Origin: Steroidobacteraceae bacterium
GTDB lineage: Bacteria > Pseudomonadota > Gammaproteobacteria > Steroidobacterales > Steroidobacteraceae
Length of the DNA stretch: 50,073 nucleotides
Direction of reading: 5' to 3'
NCBI GenBank assembly: GCA_019187495.1
Contig: JABAQN010000047.1
Span: forward strand, 1-50,073
In this document: positions 26,129 through 33,699 of the stretch, piece after piece
Layout: every line of letters starts with the position of its first letter
How positions within the stretch are numbered: the stretch's first letter is position 1
Program-made: the position numbers and the translations under genes
The notes under the pieces: generated by a model
What the model was told of the DNA's origin: nothing
The model's database searches: none
The model's input: only the letters and a program-made list of their open reading frames with translations

Positions 26129-27028
26129 ATGAGTCGTTCCCTCGCGGTGTTCCAGGTCGACGCCTTCACGCGCCGGCGTTTCACCGGCAATCCCGCCGGC
26201 GTCGTGCTCGGTGCCGACGCGCTGTCCGACGAAGACATGCTCGCGATCGCCCGCGAACTGAACAATGCGGATACGGCCTTCGTGCTGTCGCCGGACGGCA
26301 CCGACCACGACCTGCGCGTGCGGTTCTTCACGCCGCGCACCGAAGCCGCCTTCGTGGCACACGCAACGGTCGCCGCACACTACGTGATGTCGCGCCGACC
26401 CGGCCCGCGGCGGCTGCGGCAGAAGCAGAAGGCCGGGATCGTCGACATCGAAGTGCGCGGCGACGGCGAGACGAGGCGCATTGCGATCCACCAGGCGCCA
26501 CCGGCGATCGGTCGCGAACTGTCCGCGCGCGAACGCCTCGCCGTGCTCGATGCGCTCGCGTTGTCGAGCGGCGATCTCGACGGGCGCTGCCCGCTGATCG
26601 TGTGCGGCACCGCGAGCACGCGGCTCATGGTCGGAGTACGGGGCACCGAGCAGCTGCGGCAGCTGAAACCCGACGCCGCGCGGCTTACCACGCTCTCCGC
26701 ACAGCTCGGCGCCGCCGGCTATTTTGTCTTCACCCTCGAACCGCAGGTCGCGAACGTGCTGACCGAAGCCCGCATGTTCTCGCCCGCGCTCGGCATCCCC
26801 GAGGATCCCGTGAGCGGCAATGCGCATGGCATGCTGGGGGCCTATCTCGCGGCGCGGGACCTCGTCCCGCGCGACGGCGATCTCGCGCGCTTCTCCGGTG
26901 CCCAGGGGCACTACCTGAATCGGCCGGGCCAGGTCGATGTCGAGCTCGAGTACCGGGACGGCGGCGTGCACGCCATCCGGGTCGTCGGCGACGCGGCGCT
27001 CGTCTTCGAGACGAGCCTCGCGCTCTAG
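26129..27028 (+). CDS. PhzF family isomerase/epimerase-like protein
   Basis: The 299-residue PhzF-like protein begins LAVFQVDAFTRRRFTGNPAGVVL, the standard family start with the catalytic-region FTGNPA. The middle has FFTPRTEAAFVAHATVAAHYV (usual E-x-x-x-C/A-GH region), and near the C-terminus GIPEDPVSGNAHGMLGAYL precedes GQGxxxxRPG-like HYLNRPGQVDVELEY. In the usual motif the segment reads E-x-x-L-C-G-H; here it is EAAFVAHA, so Gly-His is replaced by Ala-His. Function is unknown beyond the fold. ATG 26129 lies 7 nt after TAGAAT (26116-26121), so the mRNA may be leaderless; a TTG eight codons upstream would fall within the promoter. Confidence 0.88.
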   Translation: MSRSLAVFQVDAFTRRRFTGNPAGVVLGADALSDEDMLAIARELNNADTAFVLSPDGTDHDLRVRFFTPRTEAAFVAHATVAAHYVMSRRPGPRRLRQKQKAGIVDIEVRGDGETRRIAIHQAPPAIGRELSARERLAVLDALALSSGDLDGRCPLIVCGTASTRLMVGVRGTEQLRQLKPDAARLTTLSAQLGAAGYFVFTLEPQVANVLTEARMFSPALGIPEDPVSGNAHGMLGAYLAARDLVPRDGDLARFSGAQGHYLNRPGQVDVELEYRDGGVHAIRVVGDAALVFETSLAL

Positions 27029-27036
27029 CGCCGCGC

Positions 27037-27384
27037 ATGGCGGATCTGCGGTTCGTCCCGACGCTGTCCCTGTCTGCGCTGCGGCCAGGCGGCATGCGGC
27101 CCTGTACGGTCGAAGGCCGCGAACTGCTCCTGTGTCGCGTGAAAGACAGCCTGCACGCGGTCGACAACATCTGCACGCACGCGTTCGCCCGCCTGCACGA
27201 GGGACGCCTGCGCGGCACCCGCCTCACATGCCCGCTGCACGGCGCCGTGTTCGATGTGCGCGACGGGCACGTGCTGAAGGGCCCCGCGACGGAACCCCTG
27301 CCGGTGCACCACGTACGGGTCGTGGCGGATCAGGTGGAGGTCGCGCTCGAGCCGTCGGCCCCGCCGGCGCCGTCCGAGTTCTGA
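27037..27384 (+). CDS. Rieske-type [2Fe-2S] ferredoxin
   Basis: The 115-residue single-domain Rieske protein has cluster ligands in CTHAFARLHEG and CPLHGAVFDV (Cys-x-His ... Cys-x2-His), as in ferredoxin subunits of ring-hydroxylating dioxygenases and NirD-like proteins. There is no signal peptide or membrane anchor, so it is a soluble cytoplasmic electron carrier. It starts 8 nt after phzF and is probably co-transcribed. No oxygenase lies nearby. Its last 55 nt overlap the convergent carbonic anhydrase gene. Confidence 0.9.
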   Translation: MADLRFVPTLSLSALRPGGMRPCTVEGRELLLCRVKDSLHAVDNICTHAFARLHEGRLRGTRLTCPLHGAVFDVRDGHVLKGPATEPLPVHHVRVVADQVEVALEPSAPPAPSEF

Positions 27385-27929
27385 CCTGTCCTCGCCCCGC
27401 CGGCGCGCGGGTCGTCCCGCAGCGCCGCACGATAGAGCCGCGCGCGGGCGCGATAGTTCGCGGCCGCCTCAGTGATCAGCGCGAGCTCGCGCTCGCCGAC
27501 CTCGCGCACGATACGCGCGGGCGCGCCCATCACCACGCTGCCCGCGGGGATTTCCCGCGCCGGCGGCACGAGCGCGCCGGCGGCGATCACGCAATGGCGG
27601 CCGATGCGCGCGCCGTCGAGCACCATCGCGCCATTGCCGACCAGAGTATCGTCGGCCACCGTGCAGCTGTGCAGCAGTACGCGATGTCCGATCGTGACGT
27701 TCGCGCCGATGTGTGTCGGTGCGCCATCGTCCGTGTGGATGATCGAGCCGTCCTGCACGTTCGTGCCGGCGCCGATCGCGATCCAGTCGCTGTCGGCGCG
27801 CAGGACGGCGTTGAACCACACGCTCGCACCCGCGCCGAGGCGAACGCTGCCGATCACCTGCGCGCCCGGGGCGACGAACCAGTCGTCGCCCTCCGTGACC
27901 ATGCGTCGCTCACCGAGTTCGTAGATCAT
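27330..27929 (-). CDS. Gamma-carbonic anhydrase family protein
   Basis: The 199-residue left-handed beta-helix protein is of the gamma-carbonic anhydrase/YrdA group. Hexapeptide-type repeats run through VIGSVRLGAGASVWFNAVLRAD, then GTNVQDGSIIHTDDG and IGANVTIGHRVLLHSCTV supply the three His residues of the trimer's metal site. The last about 25 residues (RAGGARTGQNSDGAGG) are a low-complexity tail encoded opposite the end of the Rieske gene. GGGGAG lies 6 nt before the ATG at 27929. The start overlaps the LysR gene end by 20 nt. True carbonic anhydrase activity in this subgroup is variable. Confidence 0.88.
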   Translation of the reverse strand: MIYELGERRMVTEGDDWFVAPGAQVIGSVRLGAGASVWFNAVLRADSDWIAIGAGTNVQDGSIIHTDDGAPTHIGANVTIGHRVLLHSCTVADDTLVGNGAMVLDGARIGRHCVIAAGALVPPAREIPAGSVVMGAPARIVREVGERELALITEAAANYRARARLYRAALRDDPRAGGARTGQNSDGAGGADGSSATST

Positions 27930-28839
27930 TCCGGTCTCCCCTTGCGGCGTAGTCCTGCAGCAGCCGCGCGATGAAATCGGCGAATACCCGCACGGCCAGC
28001 GAATTGCGCGCACTTGCGGGATAGACGATCGACACCGGCGCACCCTCGACCTCATGGCCGGCCAGCACCTGCTGCAGGGCGCCGGATGCCAGCGCCTTCG
28101 ATGCGAGCAGGTGGTTCGCCTGGAAGATGCCCGCGCCCGCGAGACCCGATGCGAGCACCGCCTCGGCGCTGTCGAAGGCGATGCCGCAGGCGACGCGCAA
28201 CCGCACGCTCCCCTTGCCCCGCCTGAACTGCCACTCGCGCAGCCGCCCGGTATCGGCGGCGAGGTAGCCGATGCAGCGATGCGCAGCGAGATCCGCGGGT
28301 TCGTTCGGCATTCCGTGCGCGGCGAAATAGGCCGGCGCGCCGCAGGTGATCCAGCGGGTCACGAAAAGCCGGCGCGCGACCAGCCGGCCGTCGCGCACCG
28401 GGCCGAAGCGCAGCGCGAGATCGACTTTCTCCGCAACCAGATCGACGGTGCGGTCATTGAAGCTCACTTCGAGCGACACGGCGGGATAGCGCTGCGTGAA
28501 CGAGGGCAGCGCCGGTATCAGCAGGTGGCGGCCGAACGCGACCGGCACATCGATCCTGAGCCGCCCCTGCGGCCGATCGCGGCTCCGGGCGACGGCTTCA
28601 TCCGCCGCCACGAGTTCGGCGAGTATGCGTTGCGCGCGCTCGAAGTACTCGGCGCCGTCGCTGCTCAGCGCGACCTTGCGGGTCGTGCGGTCAAACAGGC
28701 GGGCGCCGAGCGTCTTCTCGAGCGCCGCCACCTGCTGGCTCGCCCGGGCGCGCGAAATGCCGAGATCGTCGGCGGCGCGGGAGAAACTGCCGCGCTCGGC
28801 GACCCGCACGAAGATGCCCATGGCCGCAAACCGGTCCAT
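27910..28839 (-). CDS. LysR family transcriptional regulator
   Basis: The 309-residue LysR-type regulator has its N-terminal winged HTH at residues 1-60 (FVRVAERGSFSRAADDLGIS, then LGARLFDRTTRKVALS) and a C-terminal periplasmic-binding-like effector domain with VDLALRFGPVRDGRLVARRL, the pattern of the DsdC/PecT-like CrgA subgroup. It overlaps the carbonic anhydrase gene, which may be co-transcribed. Inverted repeats in the upstream gap (28844-28882) could be its operator. The effector is unknown. Confidence 0.93.
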   Translation of the reverse strand: MDRFAAMGIFVRVAERGSFSRAADDLGISRARASQQVAALEKTLGARLFDRTTRKVALSSDGAEYFERAQRILAELVAADEAVARSRDRPQGRLRIDVPVAFGRHLLIPALPSFTQRYPAVSLEVSFNDRTVDLVAEKVDLALRFGPVRDGRLVARRLFVTRWITCGAPAYFAAHGMPNEPADLAAHRCIGYLAADTGRLREWQFRRGKGSVRLRVACGIAFDSAEAVLASGLAGAGIFQANHLLASKALASGALQQVLAGHEVEGAPVSIVYPASARNSLAVRVFADFIARLLQDYAARGDRNDLRTR

Positions 28840-28843
28840 GCGG

Positions 28844-28882
28844 ATTGTTTAGCAACGACAGACAATGATTTCAAGTTTGTCG
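28844..28882. promoter_or_regulatory. Inverted repeats, candidate LysR operator
   Basis: ATTGT (28844-28848) and ACAAT (28862-28866) form a dyad with a 13-nt gap. An overlapping pair, CGACAGAC (28856-28863) and GTTTGTCG (28875-28882), matches at 7 of 8 positions with an 11-nt spacer. Both lie just upstream of the LysR gene on the opposite side from its coding region, where autoregulatory LysR sites are usual. Confidence 0.4.
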
Positions 28883-28937
28883 GCTTTTTCGGCGGGATCC
28901 GCCGCGGGAAACTGGCCTCCGCCACAAGGAGGTCGCC

Positions 28938-29018
28938 ATGTTCACCTATCCCGGCCGGCCATTCTTCCCCGTCATCGCCGCGCTCGCCCTCGCCTGGGTT
29001 TGCGCGTGGTTCGGCTGA
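28938..29018 (+). CDS. Possible 26-residue single-span membrane peptide
   Basis: ATG 28938 follows a near-perfect ribosome binding site, AAGGAGG (28926-28932), with 5-nt spacing. The peptide starts MFTYPGRPFFPVIAALALAW and ends VCAWFG; residues 9-25 would span a membrane. The stop is at 29016. The Shine-Dalgarno sequence can pair with CCTCC (28916-28920) in a 7-nt-loop hairpin, so translation may be conditional. The 3' part overlaps, in antisense, the last 47 nt of the beta-propeller gene. No family is recognised, and such a short ORF could be chance. Confidence 0.45.
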   Translation: MFTYPGRPFFPVIAALALAWVCAWFG

Positions 29019-30018
29019 TCTTGCGCTTCGCGGCCGGCTTCTTCTTCGCCGCGAGCTTGCGTTTCCGGGGTGCGCGCGAGCGGCCGGCGTAGACCGCAAT
29101 GCCCGCGAGCGAGCGGGCCTGCCCCGTCGCCACCCTGCCGACGACAGTGCCCGGACCGAGCGCGACCTTGGCGACTTCACCCGTGAAGAAGCTGCCGACA
29201 TACGCGTGGCGGCCGTCACCCGACAGCGCGATCGTCGCCCAGCCGAAACCCTCGAGCGGGATCGACCGCACCGTCTCGCCGTGCGCGTTCACGGCGTCGA
29301 TCCGCGCGCCGCGCAGCACCAGGAGCGTGCCGTCCGGCGCGTAGGCCATCCCGAAGAACATTTCCGGCGGCCCCTGGAACGGCGGCTGGAAGGATTGCAG
29401 GTCCGGCAGCTGGCGGTCGTGCACGAGGTCGTAACGCATCAGCCGCGGCCCGGTCTCCGAGCAGTAGGCGATCGTGCGGCCGTCCGGCGCGAGCGCCGAG
29501 CCCGTGATGCCGAGGAAACCGCCCATGCCGCCCTGGGTCTGGGTGGCGTACTCGCGCAGCAGCGCGCCGTCGGGGGCGAAGTGCCACAAATGGCCGTCCC
29601 CATAGCGATCGCCGCCCGGGAAGAACGGCAGCTTCGTCTTCATGCGCGAGGCGATCTCGGGGCGCACGGCATCGCCGACGAGGTGCTCACCAAGGTAGAA
29701 CGAGCCGTCCTTCGCGAAATTCACGTGCGAGAACGCGCGCGTCGGCAGCTCGTCCCGGATCTGCACGCGCCCGTCCGGGTGGATATTGAGCACCACGAAC
29801 GCGTGTGAATCGAAGGCCCACAATACCCCGCGCGCATCGATATTGAGGCCGCCGACGAGGTGCGTCGTGGCGCCGAGCCACAACACCGCCTTCTGCCTGA
29901 GGTTCGCGTCGTACTGGATGATGCGGCCGCGCCCGGCGTGATCGTCGAGCGGATCGTTGAGTTCGGTGACACCGACGAATACGTCGCCCCTGGCAAACGG
30001 CTTCAGGCTCTCGCTCAT
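28972..30018 (-). CDS. Cytoplasmic beta-propeller protein with Lys/Arg-rich tail
   Basis: The 348-residue protein is built of NHL/SMP-30-like beta-propeller blades. Repeated units include GGLNIDARGVLWAFDS, VNFAKDGSFYLGEHL, GSALAPDGRTIAYCSE, GMAYAPDGTLLVLRG and ALSGDGRHAYVGSF. There is no signal peptide, so it is cytoplasmic. Residues 313-348 form a tail with 20 Lys/Arg out of 36 plus Ala/Pro (AAKKKPAAKRK), resembling histone H1-like proteins, likely to bind nucleic acid or another polyanion. The propeller could be a lactonase-like enzyme or a scaffold; no catalytic residues can be assigned. It is monocistronic and faces the 26-residue ORF tail to tail. Confidence 0.75.
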   Translation of the reverse strand: MSESLKPFARGDVFVGVTELNDPLDDHAGRGRIIQYDANLRQKAVLWLGATTHLVGGLNIDARGVLWAFDSHAFVVLNIHPDGRVQIRDELPTRAFSHVNFAKDGSFYLGEHLVGDAVRPEIASRMKTKLPFFPGGDRYGDGHLWHFAPDGALLREYATQTQGGMGGFLGITGSALAPDGRTIAYCSETGPRLMRYDLVHDRQLPDLQSFQPPFQGPPEMFFGMAYAPDGTLLVLRGARIDAVNAHGETVRSIPLEGFGWATIALSGDGRHAYVGSFFTGEVAKVALGPGTVVGRVATGQARSLAGIAVYAGRSRAPRKRKLAAKKKPAAKRKISRTTRKPRRGRARR

Positions 30019-30257
30019 GGCGGCAGCATAGCCCGCCCGAAGTCTGTCAGGCGGATATCATGGAATCACGGCCACAGGCCGCACAGCCGATCCGGTTCAA
30101 TATGCGAAACCCGGCCTGCGGGGATCGATCGGAAAGCGGACTTGTAAGGAGCGCAATGTGTCTTCGCACGGCAGCGTGCGCATGGCACACTTTGCCGGTC
30201 GAGGTCGACGCCTATGGTCGTACCGGTTACGGGCGGACTGAAGCAGGGAGACATGAC
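30019..30257. other. Intergenic leader between divergent genes
   Basis: This is the longest gene-free stretch in the window. It holds the divergent promoters for the beta-propeller gene and the cytochrome-barrel gene. I see no clear -35/-10 pair. An in-frame ATG at 30156 with AAGGAG (30147-30152) could extend the downstream protein by 34 residues. No repeat element or known RNA motif is visible. Confidence 0.4.
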
Positions 30258-31574
30258 ATGCGAGACGTGGAAGCCGGATTCGCTTGCAGTCCGGGCACGC
30301 GGCGGCTGCGCGCAATCTGGACGCTCGGCCTGATCGCGGCGCTATTCAGTGCCGCAACCCAGGCAATGCCTGCATTTGCGCGTCAGTACAACGTGACGTG
30401 CGCGGCATGCCACAGCGCATTTCCGCGCCTGAATGGCGGCGGCGAGGCCTTTGTCGCCGCGAATTTCCGGTTTCCCAACTGGCGCGACACCACACTCGAC
30501 GTCGGTGACGAGCGGCTGGCATTGCCGCGCACATTGCCGCTCGCGATTCGCGCCCAGGCCTTCGTGCAGACTCGCAGCGGAGAAGACATCGATCCGGCGA
30601 CCGGCCCGACCGGCCGCGACTCGCGCGCCGACGTGCAGGCCCCGTACATGATCAAGCTGCTCTCGAGCGCGCCGCTCTCGGACCACGTGAGCTTCTACTT
30701 CTACGGCATATTCGCCGAGAAGGGCGGCAACGGCGAAGTGATCATCGAAGACGCGTGGTTCAGCCACGACGACGTGTTCGGTACGGGAGTGACCGCGCAA
30801 CTCGGGCAATTCCAGGTCTCCGATCTGATGTTTCCGCGCGAAGTGCGGCTGACATTCCAGGACTTCTACGCTTACCGGGCGGCCGGCATCACCTACGATC
30901 GCGGCCTGATACTGGATCGGACGATCGGGCCGGTGGATGTGGCGGTGGGACTCGTAAACGGCAACGGCATCGAGCAGAACTTCAGCATCGACAGTCCGGG
31001 TTACAAGCGCCCCGACAAGATGTTCGACAACGACTCCGACAAGAGCTATTTCGGTCGCATCGGCCTCGGGCTCGGCCCGGTCAATGTCGGACTGTTCGCA
31101 TTGGCGGGCAAGCAGGCCAGCGCGACAGGCTTCGCCGGTACTGGTACAGGCACTCGGCAGAGCGACAAGCGCATCGCGGGCCTCGACCTGTCTGGCACCG
31201 TGGCGGGAAACGTGCACTGGTTCGCGCAGGGCCTCTGGAACAGCTGGGAGGGCTTCCTCGAAGCCGATCCGACGCGGGACTTCGAGTGGTTCGGCGGCTT
31301 TGCGGGTGTCGACTACATTCCGAACGATCGATGGTCATTCTCGCTGCTCTACAATTACGCCGAGGCGGACGAGTTCGCGGGCACCGGCACGATCTACGAA
31401 GGCATCGCAATGAACTCCCTGTCCGTCGGTGCATCGTATTACCTGATGCGCAACCTCAAGCTGGTGGTGGAAGTGAATGGCGACCTGCTGGGCAGGACGC
31501 GGGGCGGCCCACCCTACGTGGGACATCAGACGAGCGAGAACAGTCTGCTCGTGGGATTTGACACCGCCTTTTGA
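30258..31574 (+). CDS. Exported protein with one c-type heme site fused to a beta-barrel
   Basis: The 438-residue protein has a signal peptide (hydrophobic IWTLGLIAALFSAATQA, about residues 23-39). The mature N-terminus has MPAFARQYNVTCAACHSAFPRLNGGGEAF, where CAACH is a c-type heme motif (given here in pieces: NVTCAACHSAFPRLN). The rest is strand-rich with alternating aromatic residues and many Gly turns (for example FYFYGIFAEKGGNGE, FGGFAGVDYIPNDRWSFSLL), ending SLLVGFDTAF with a terminal Phe as in outer-membrane barrels. Related proteins with CxxCH-x-AFPxLN followed by a barrel are known but poorly characterised; electron transfer across the outer membrane is a possible role. AGGGAG lies 8 nt before the ATG at 30258. 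Confidence 0.75.
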   Translation: MRDVEAGFACSPGTRRLRAIWTLGLIAALFSAATQAMPAFARQYNVTCAACHSAFPRLNGGGEAFVAANFRFPNWRDTTLDVGDERLALPRTLPLAIRAQAFVQTRSGEDIDPATGPTGRDSRADVQAPYMIKLLSSAPLSDHVSFYFYGIFAEKGGNGEVIIEDAWFSHDDVFGTGVTAQLGQFQVSDLMFPREVRLTFQDFYAYRAAGITYDRGLILDRTIGPVDVAVGLVNGNGIEQNFSIDSPGYKRPDKMFDNDSDKSYFGRIGLGLGPVNVGLFALAGKQASATGFAGTGTGTRQSDKRIAGLDLSGTVAGNVHWFAQGLWNSWEGFLEADPTRDFEWFGGFAGVDYIPNDRWSFSLLYNYAEADEFAGTGTIYEGIAMNSLSVGASYYLMRNLKLVVEVNGDLLGRTRGGPPYVGHQTSENSLLVGFDTAF

Positions 31575-31613
31575 GCGGACACGACCAGCTCTGCGGCCGG
31601 AGTGTGTTCGAAC

Positions 31614-32795
31614 TCAGCCGTTGACGGCGCGGCGCTTCGAGAGGGCGATCGCGAACGCGGCGGGCGCCGCGATCAGCGCACCGAGCAGCAGCGGCGAGGC
31701 GGCACCGAAACGCGCGAATACCGCGCCCGAAACGAACGGCCCGATCACGCGCCCGAGGCTGCTGCTCGTCTGGTAGGTGCCCATGACGCTGCCGCGGTTC
31801 GCGCCGCTCGCCTCCTTCGACGCGAGCGCGGACCCGGACGGATTGAAGGCACCCGAGCCCGCGCCGCAGATCGCCAGCCCGACGAGCGCGACGCCGATGC
31901 CGGGCGCCATGGCCGCGATCAGCATGCCCGTGACGAATGCCGTGACACCGGCCACCGCGAGCCGGTGCTCGCCGAAACGTGGCACGAGCACACGCACGAG
32001 CCCGCCCTGCATCACGACGGGCACGATCGCGAGCCCGAACATCAGCAGCCCGACCGTGCGCGGGCCGTAGCCGAAACGTGCCAGCGCCCACAAGGCGAAG
32101 ATCGACTCGAATATCGCCTGCGCGATCGCGATGCACAGCGCGGCCAGCGTCACATAGCGCAGGCCGGGCAGGCTGCGCAGCAGCGCGAGCGGCGTGCGAT
32201 GCGTACCCCCCGCATGCGCCGCATGGGCGCGATGTTCGGCGGTGTGGCTCTCGGGCAGGTAAAGGGCGACGAGACCGATCGCGAACAGGCTCAGTACCAT
32301 GGCGACGAGCGCCGGGCGCACGAAACTCGCCGTCGCGAGGTTTTCACCGGCGAGGATGCCGCCGATCGCCGGCCCGAGCATGAAACCGATGCCGATCGCG
32401 GCGCCGATCGTGCCGAGCGACTTGGCGCGATCCTGAGGCGTGCTGATATCGGAGGCGTAGGCCATCGCGGCCGAGATGTTTCCCGCCATGAAGCCGCCGA
32501 GCACGCGCGACCCGAGCACCCATTCGATGTTCGGCGCAAAGCCGAGCATCGCATAGGACACGCAGGCGCCGGCGAGCGAAAACATCAATATCGGGCGGCG
32601 CCCGTAGCGGTCGCTCAGGCGCCCCCAGATCGGCGCGGCGATCAACTGGCACAACGCGTGGGTCCCGAGGATCGCCGTGATGAGCGCGGCCGACGCGTCG
32701 AAGCGCGACCCGATGTACGGGATCAGCGGCACGATGACACCGAAGCCGAGCACGTCGATCACGCAGACGATGAACAGGATCAACAAGGGTTTCAA
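31614..32795 (-). CDS. MFS transporter, TetA-like drug:H+ antiporter family
   Basis: The 393-residue 12-helix major facilitator is of the DHA1/TetA type. The first helix is LLILFIVCVIDVLGFGVIVPL, motif A is GRLSDRYGRRPI between helices 2 and 3, and the motif C region GFMLGPAIGGILAG follows. It would export small toxic compounds at the cost of the proton gradient; substrates are unknown. The start at 32795 is a TTG with GGAG 7 nt upstream; no ATG precedes helix 1. It is the last gene of a four-gene minus-strand cluster, 19 nt after the beta-lactamase-like gene. Confidence 0.9.
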   Translation of the reverse strand: MKPLLILFIVCVIDVLGFGVIVPLIPYIGSRFDASAALITAILGTHALCQLIAAPIWGRLSDRYGRRPILMFSLAGACVSYAMLGFAPNIEWVLGSRVLGGFMAGNISAAMAYASDISTPQDRAKSLGTIGAAIGIGFMLGPAIGGILAGENLATASFVRPALVAMVLSLFAIGLVALYLPESHTAEHRAHAAHAGGTHRTPLALLRSLPGLRYVTLAALCIAIAQAIFESIFALWALARFGYGPRTVGLLMFGLAIVPVVMQGGLVRVLVPRFGEHRLAVAGVTAFVTGMLIAAMAPGIGVALVGLAICGAGSGAFNPSGSALASKEASGANRGSVMGTYQTSSSLGRVIGPFVSGAVFARFGAASPLLLGALIAAPAAFAIALSKRRAVNG

Positions 32796-32814
32796 GGGCC
32801 GCTCCGTTCGGGGT

Positions 32815-33699
32815 TCAATGCGACGGCACGAGCACCGCCGGGTCCGGCATGCCTTCGCCGACCGCCTGCACGCCGGGACGATCGGTTACACCACGCAGCA
32901 CGGCATCGAACATTCTCGCATCTGTCCCGTCGCGCGCCGCGGATACCGCCGCACCCGTCCGCAGGATGACGAGTCGCAGCGGGGGTATCACCCAGAGATC
33001 CGCATCGTCCGGCCCGCGCAGGCGGTACACGTCGCGGAGCGCGCCGGATGTCGGGCGTTGCCCCGGGACCGCGTGCCGCGCGAGTACCTGCGCGGCCCAT
33101 CCCGGCCGCACGATCTCCTCCCCGAGGTAGGCGCCATCGTTTGCGAGCAGCTCGCCGATGCGGATCCAGTCCCCCTGCGCCGCGTGCAGCGCCGGAGCCA
33201 ATGTCGCATCGTACGCGCCGAGCGGGCGCCACAGGCGTTTCGACAGATACGCCTCGTATGGCATCCCTGCCGCGGCGCTGATACTTGCCCGATCGGGGGT
33301 CGTCGCCGCGGGCAGCGGCCTGCGGTCCTCGGCGAGCGCACCGGCGAGCAGGTCGTCGATCACGCCCTGCCAGGCGCCCGTCCCGATCGGCGTCGCGAAC
33401 GTCGCGCCATGCCAATAGCGCTCGAAAACGAGATGTCCGTTTCGAACGACAAGGAGCGCCGCGGCGCCTTCGCGCTCCGCATGCAGCGCCGCGGCTTCGA
33501 GCGCCGACGGGTCGATGTGCGCGTCCGCCGGGGGAAGCGGTGGCATCGGCGGTGAGTTGCCGCCACCCACGGACACCGTGGGGATCGTGCCCTCCTGCGG
33601 CGCACAGGCCGTGCCCGCGATCGCGAGCGCCGCGAGCGCGATCCGCGCGCAGGCCCGGAAGCGTTCGCCGGAATCGCGCATGGTGGCGGCGGCATTCAT
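32815..33699 (-). CDS. Exported beta-lactamase/CubicO-like protein lacking a visible SxxK
   Basis: The 294-residue protein has a signal peptide (FRACARIALAALAIAGTAC), probably processed by signal peptidase I or II; the lipobox is weak because Gly rather than Leu is at -3. The start LLVVRNGHLVFERYWHG is the usual beginning of serine beta-lactamase-like/CubicO domains, and MPYEAYLSKRLWRPLGA and GLRDVYRLRGPDDADLW-like segments are C-terminal blocks. The stretch between residues about 125 and 160 is too short and has no SxxK, so the nucleophile seems to be lost. It starts inside the ABC gene stop (ATGA overlap). It may be a binding or regulatory pseudoenzyme, or an eroding gene. Confidence 0.7.
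   Translation of the reverse strand: MNAAATMRDSGERFRACARIALAALAIAGTACAPQEGTIPTVSVGGGNSPPMPPLPPADAHIDPSALEAAALHAEREGAAALLVVRNGHLVFERYWHGATFATPIGTGAWQGVIDDLLAGALAEDRRPLPAATTPDRASISAAAGMPYEAYLSKRLWRPLGAYDATLAPALHAAQGDWIRIGELLANDGAYLGEEIVRPGWAAQVLARHAVPGQRPTSGALRDVYRLRGPDDADLWVIPPLRLVILRTGAAVSAARDGTDARMFDAVLRGVTDRPGVQAVGEGMPDPAVLVPSH

Noticed and set aside
30060..30257. N-terminal extension of the cytochrome-barrel protein
   Set aside because: It would bury the signal peptide behind 34 or more residues. The ATG at 30156 does have AAGGAG, so this is preference rather than proof.
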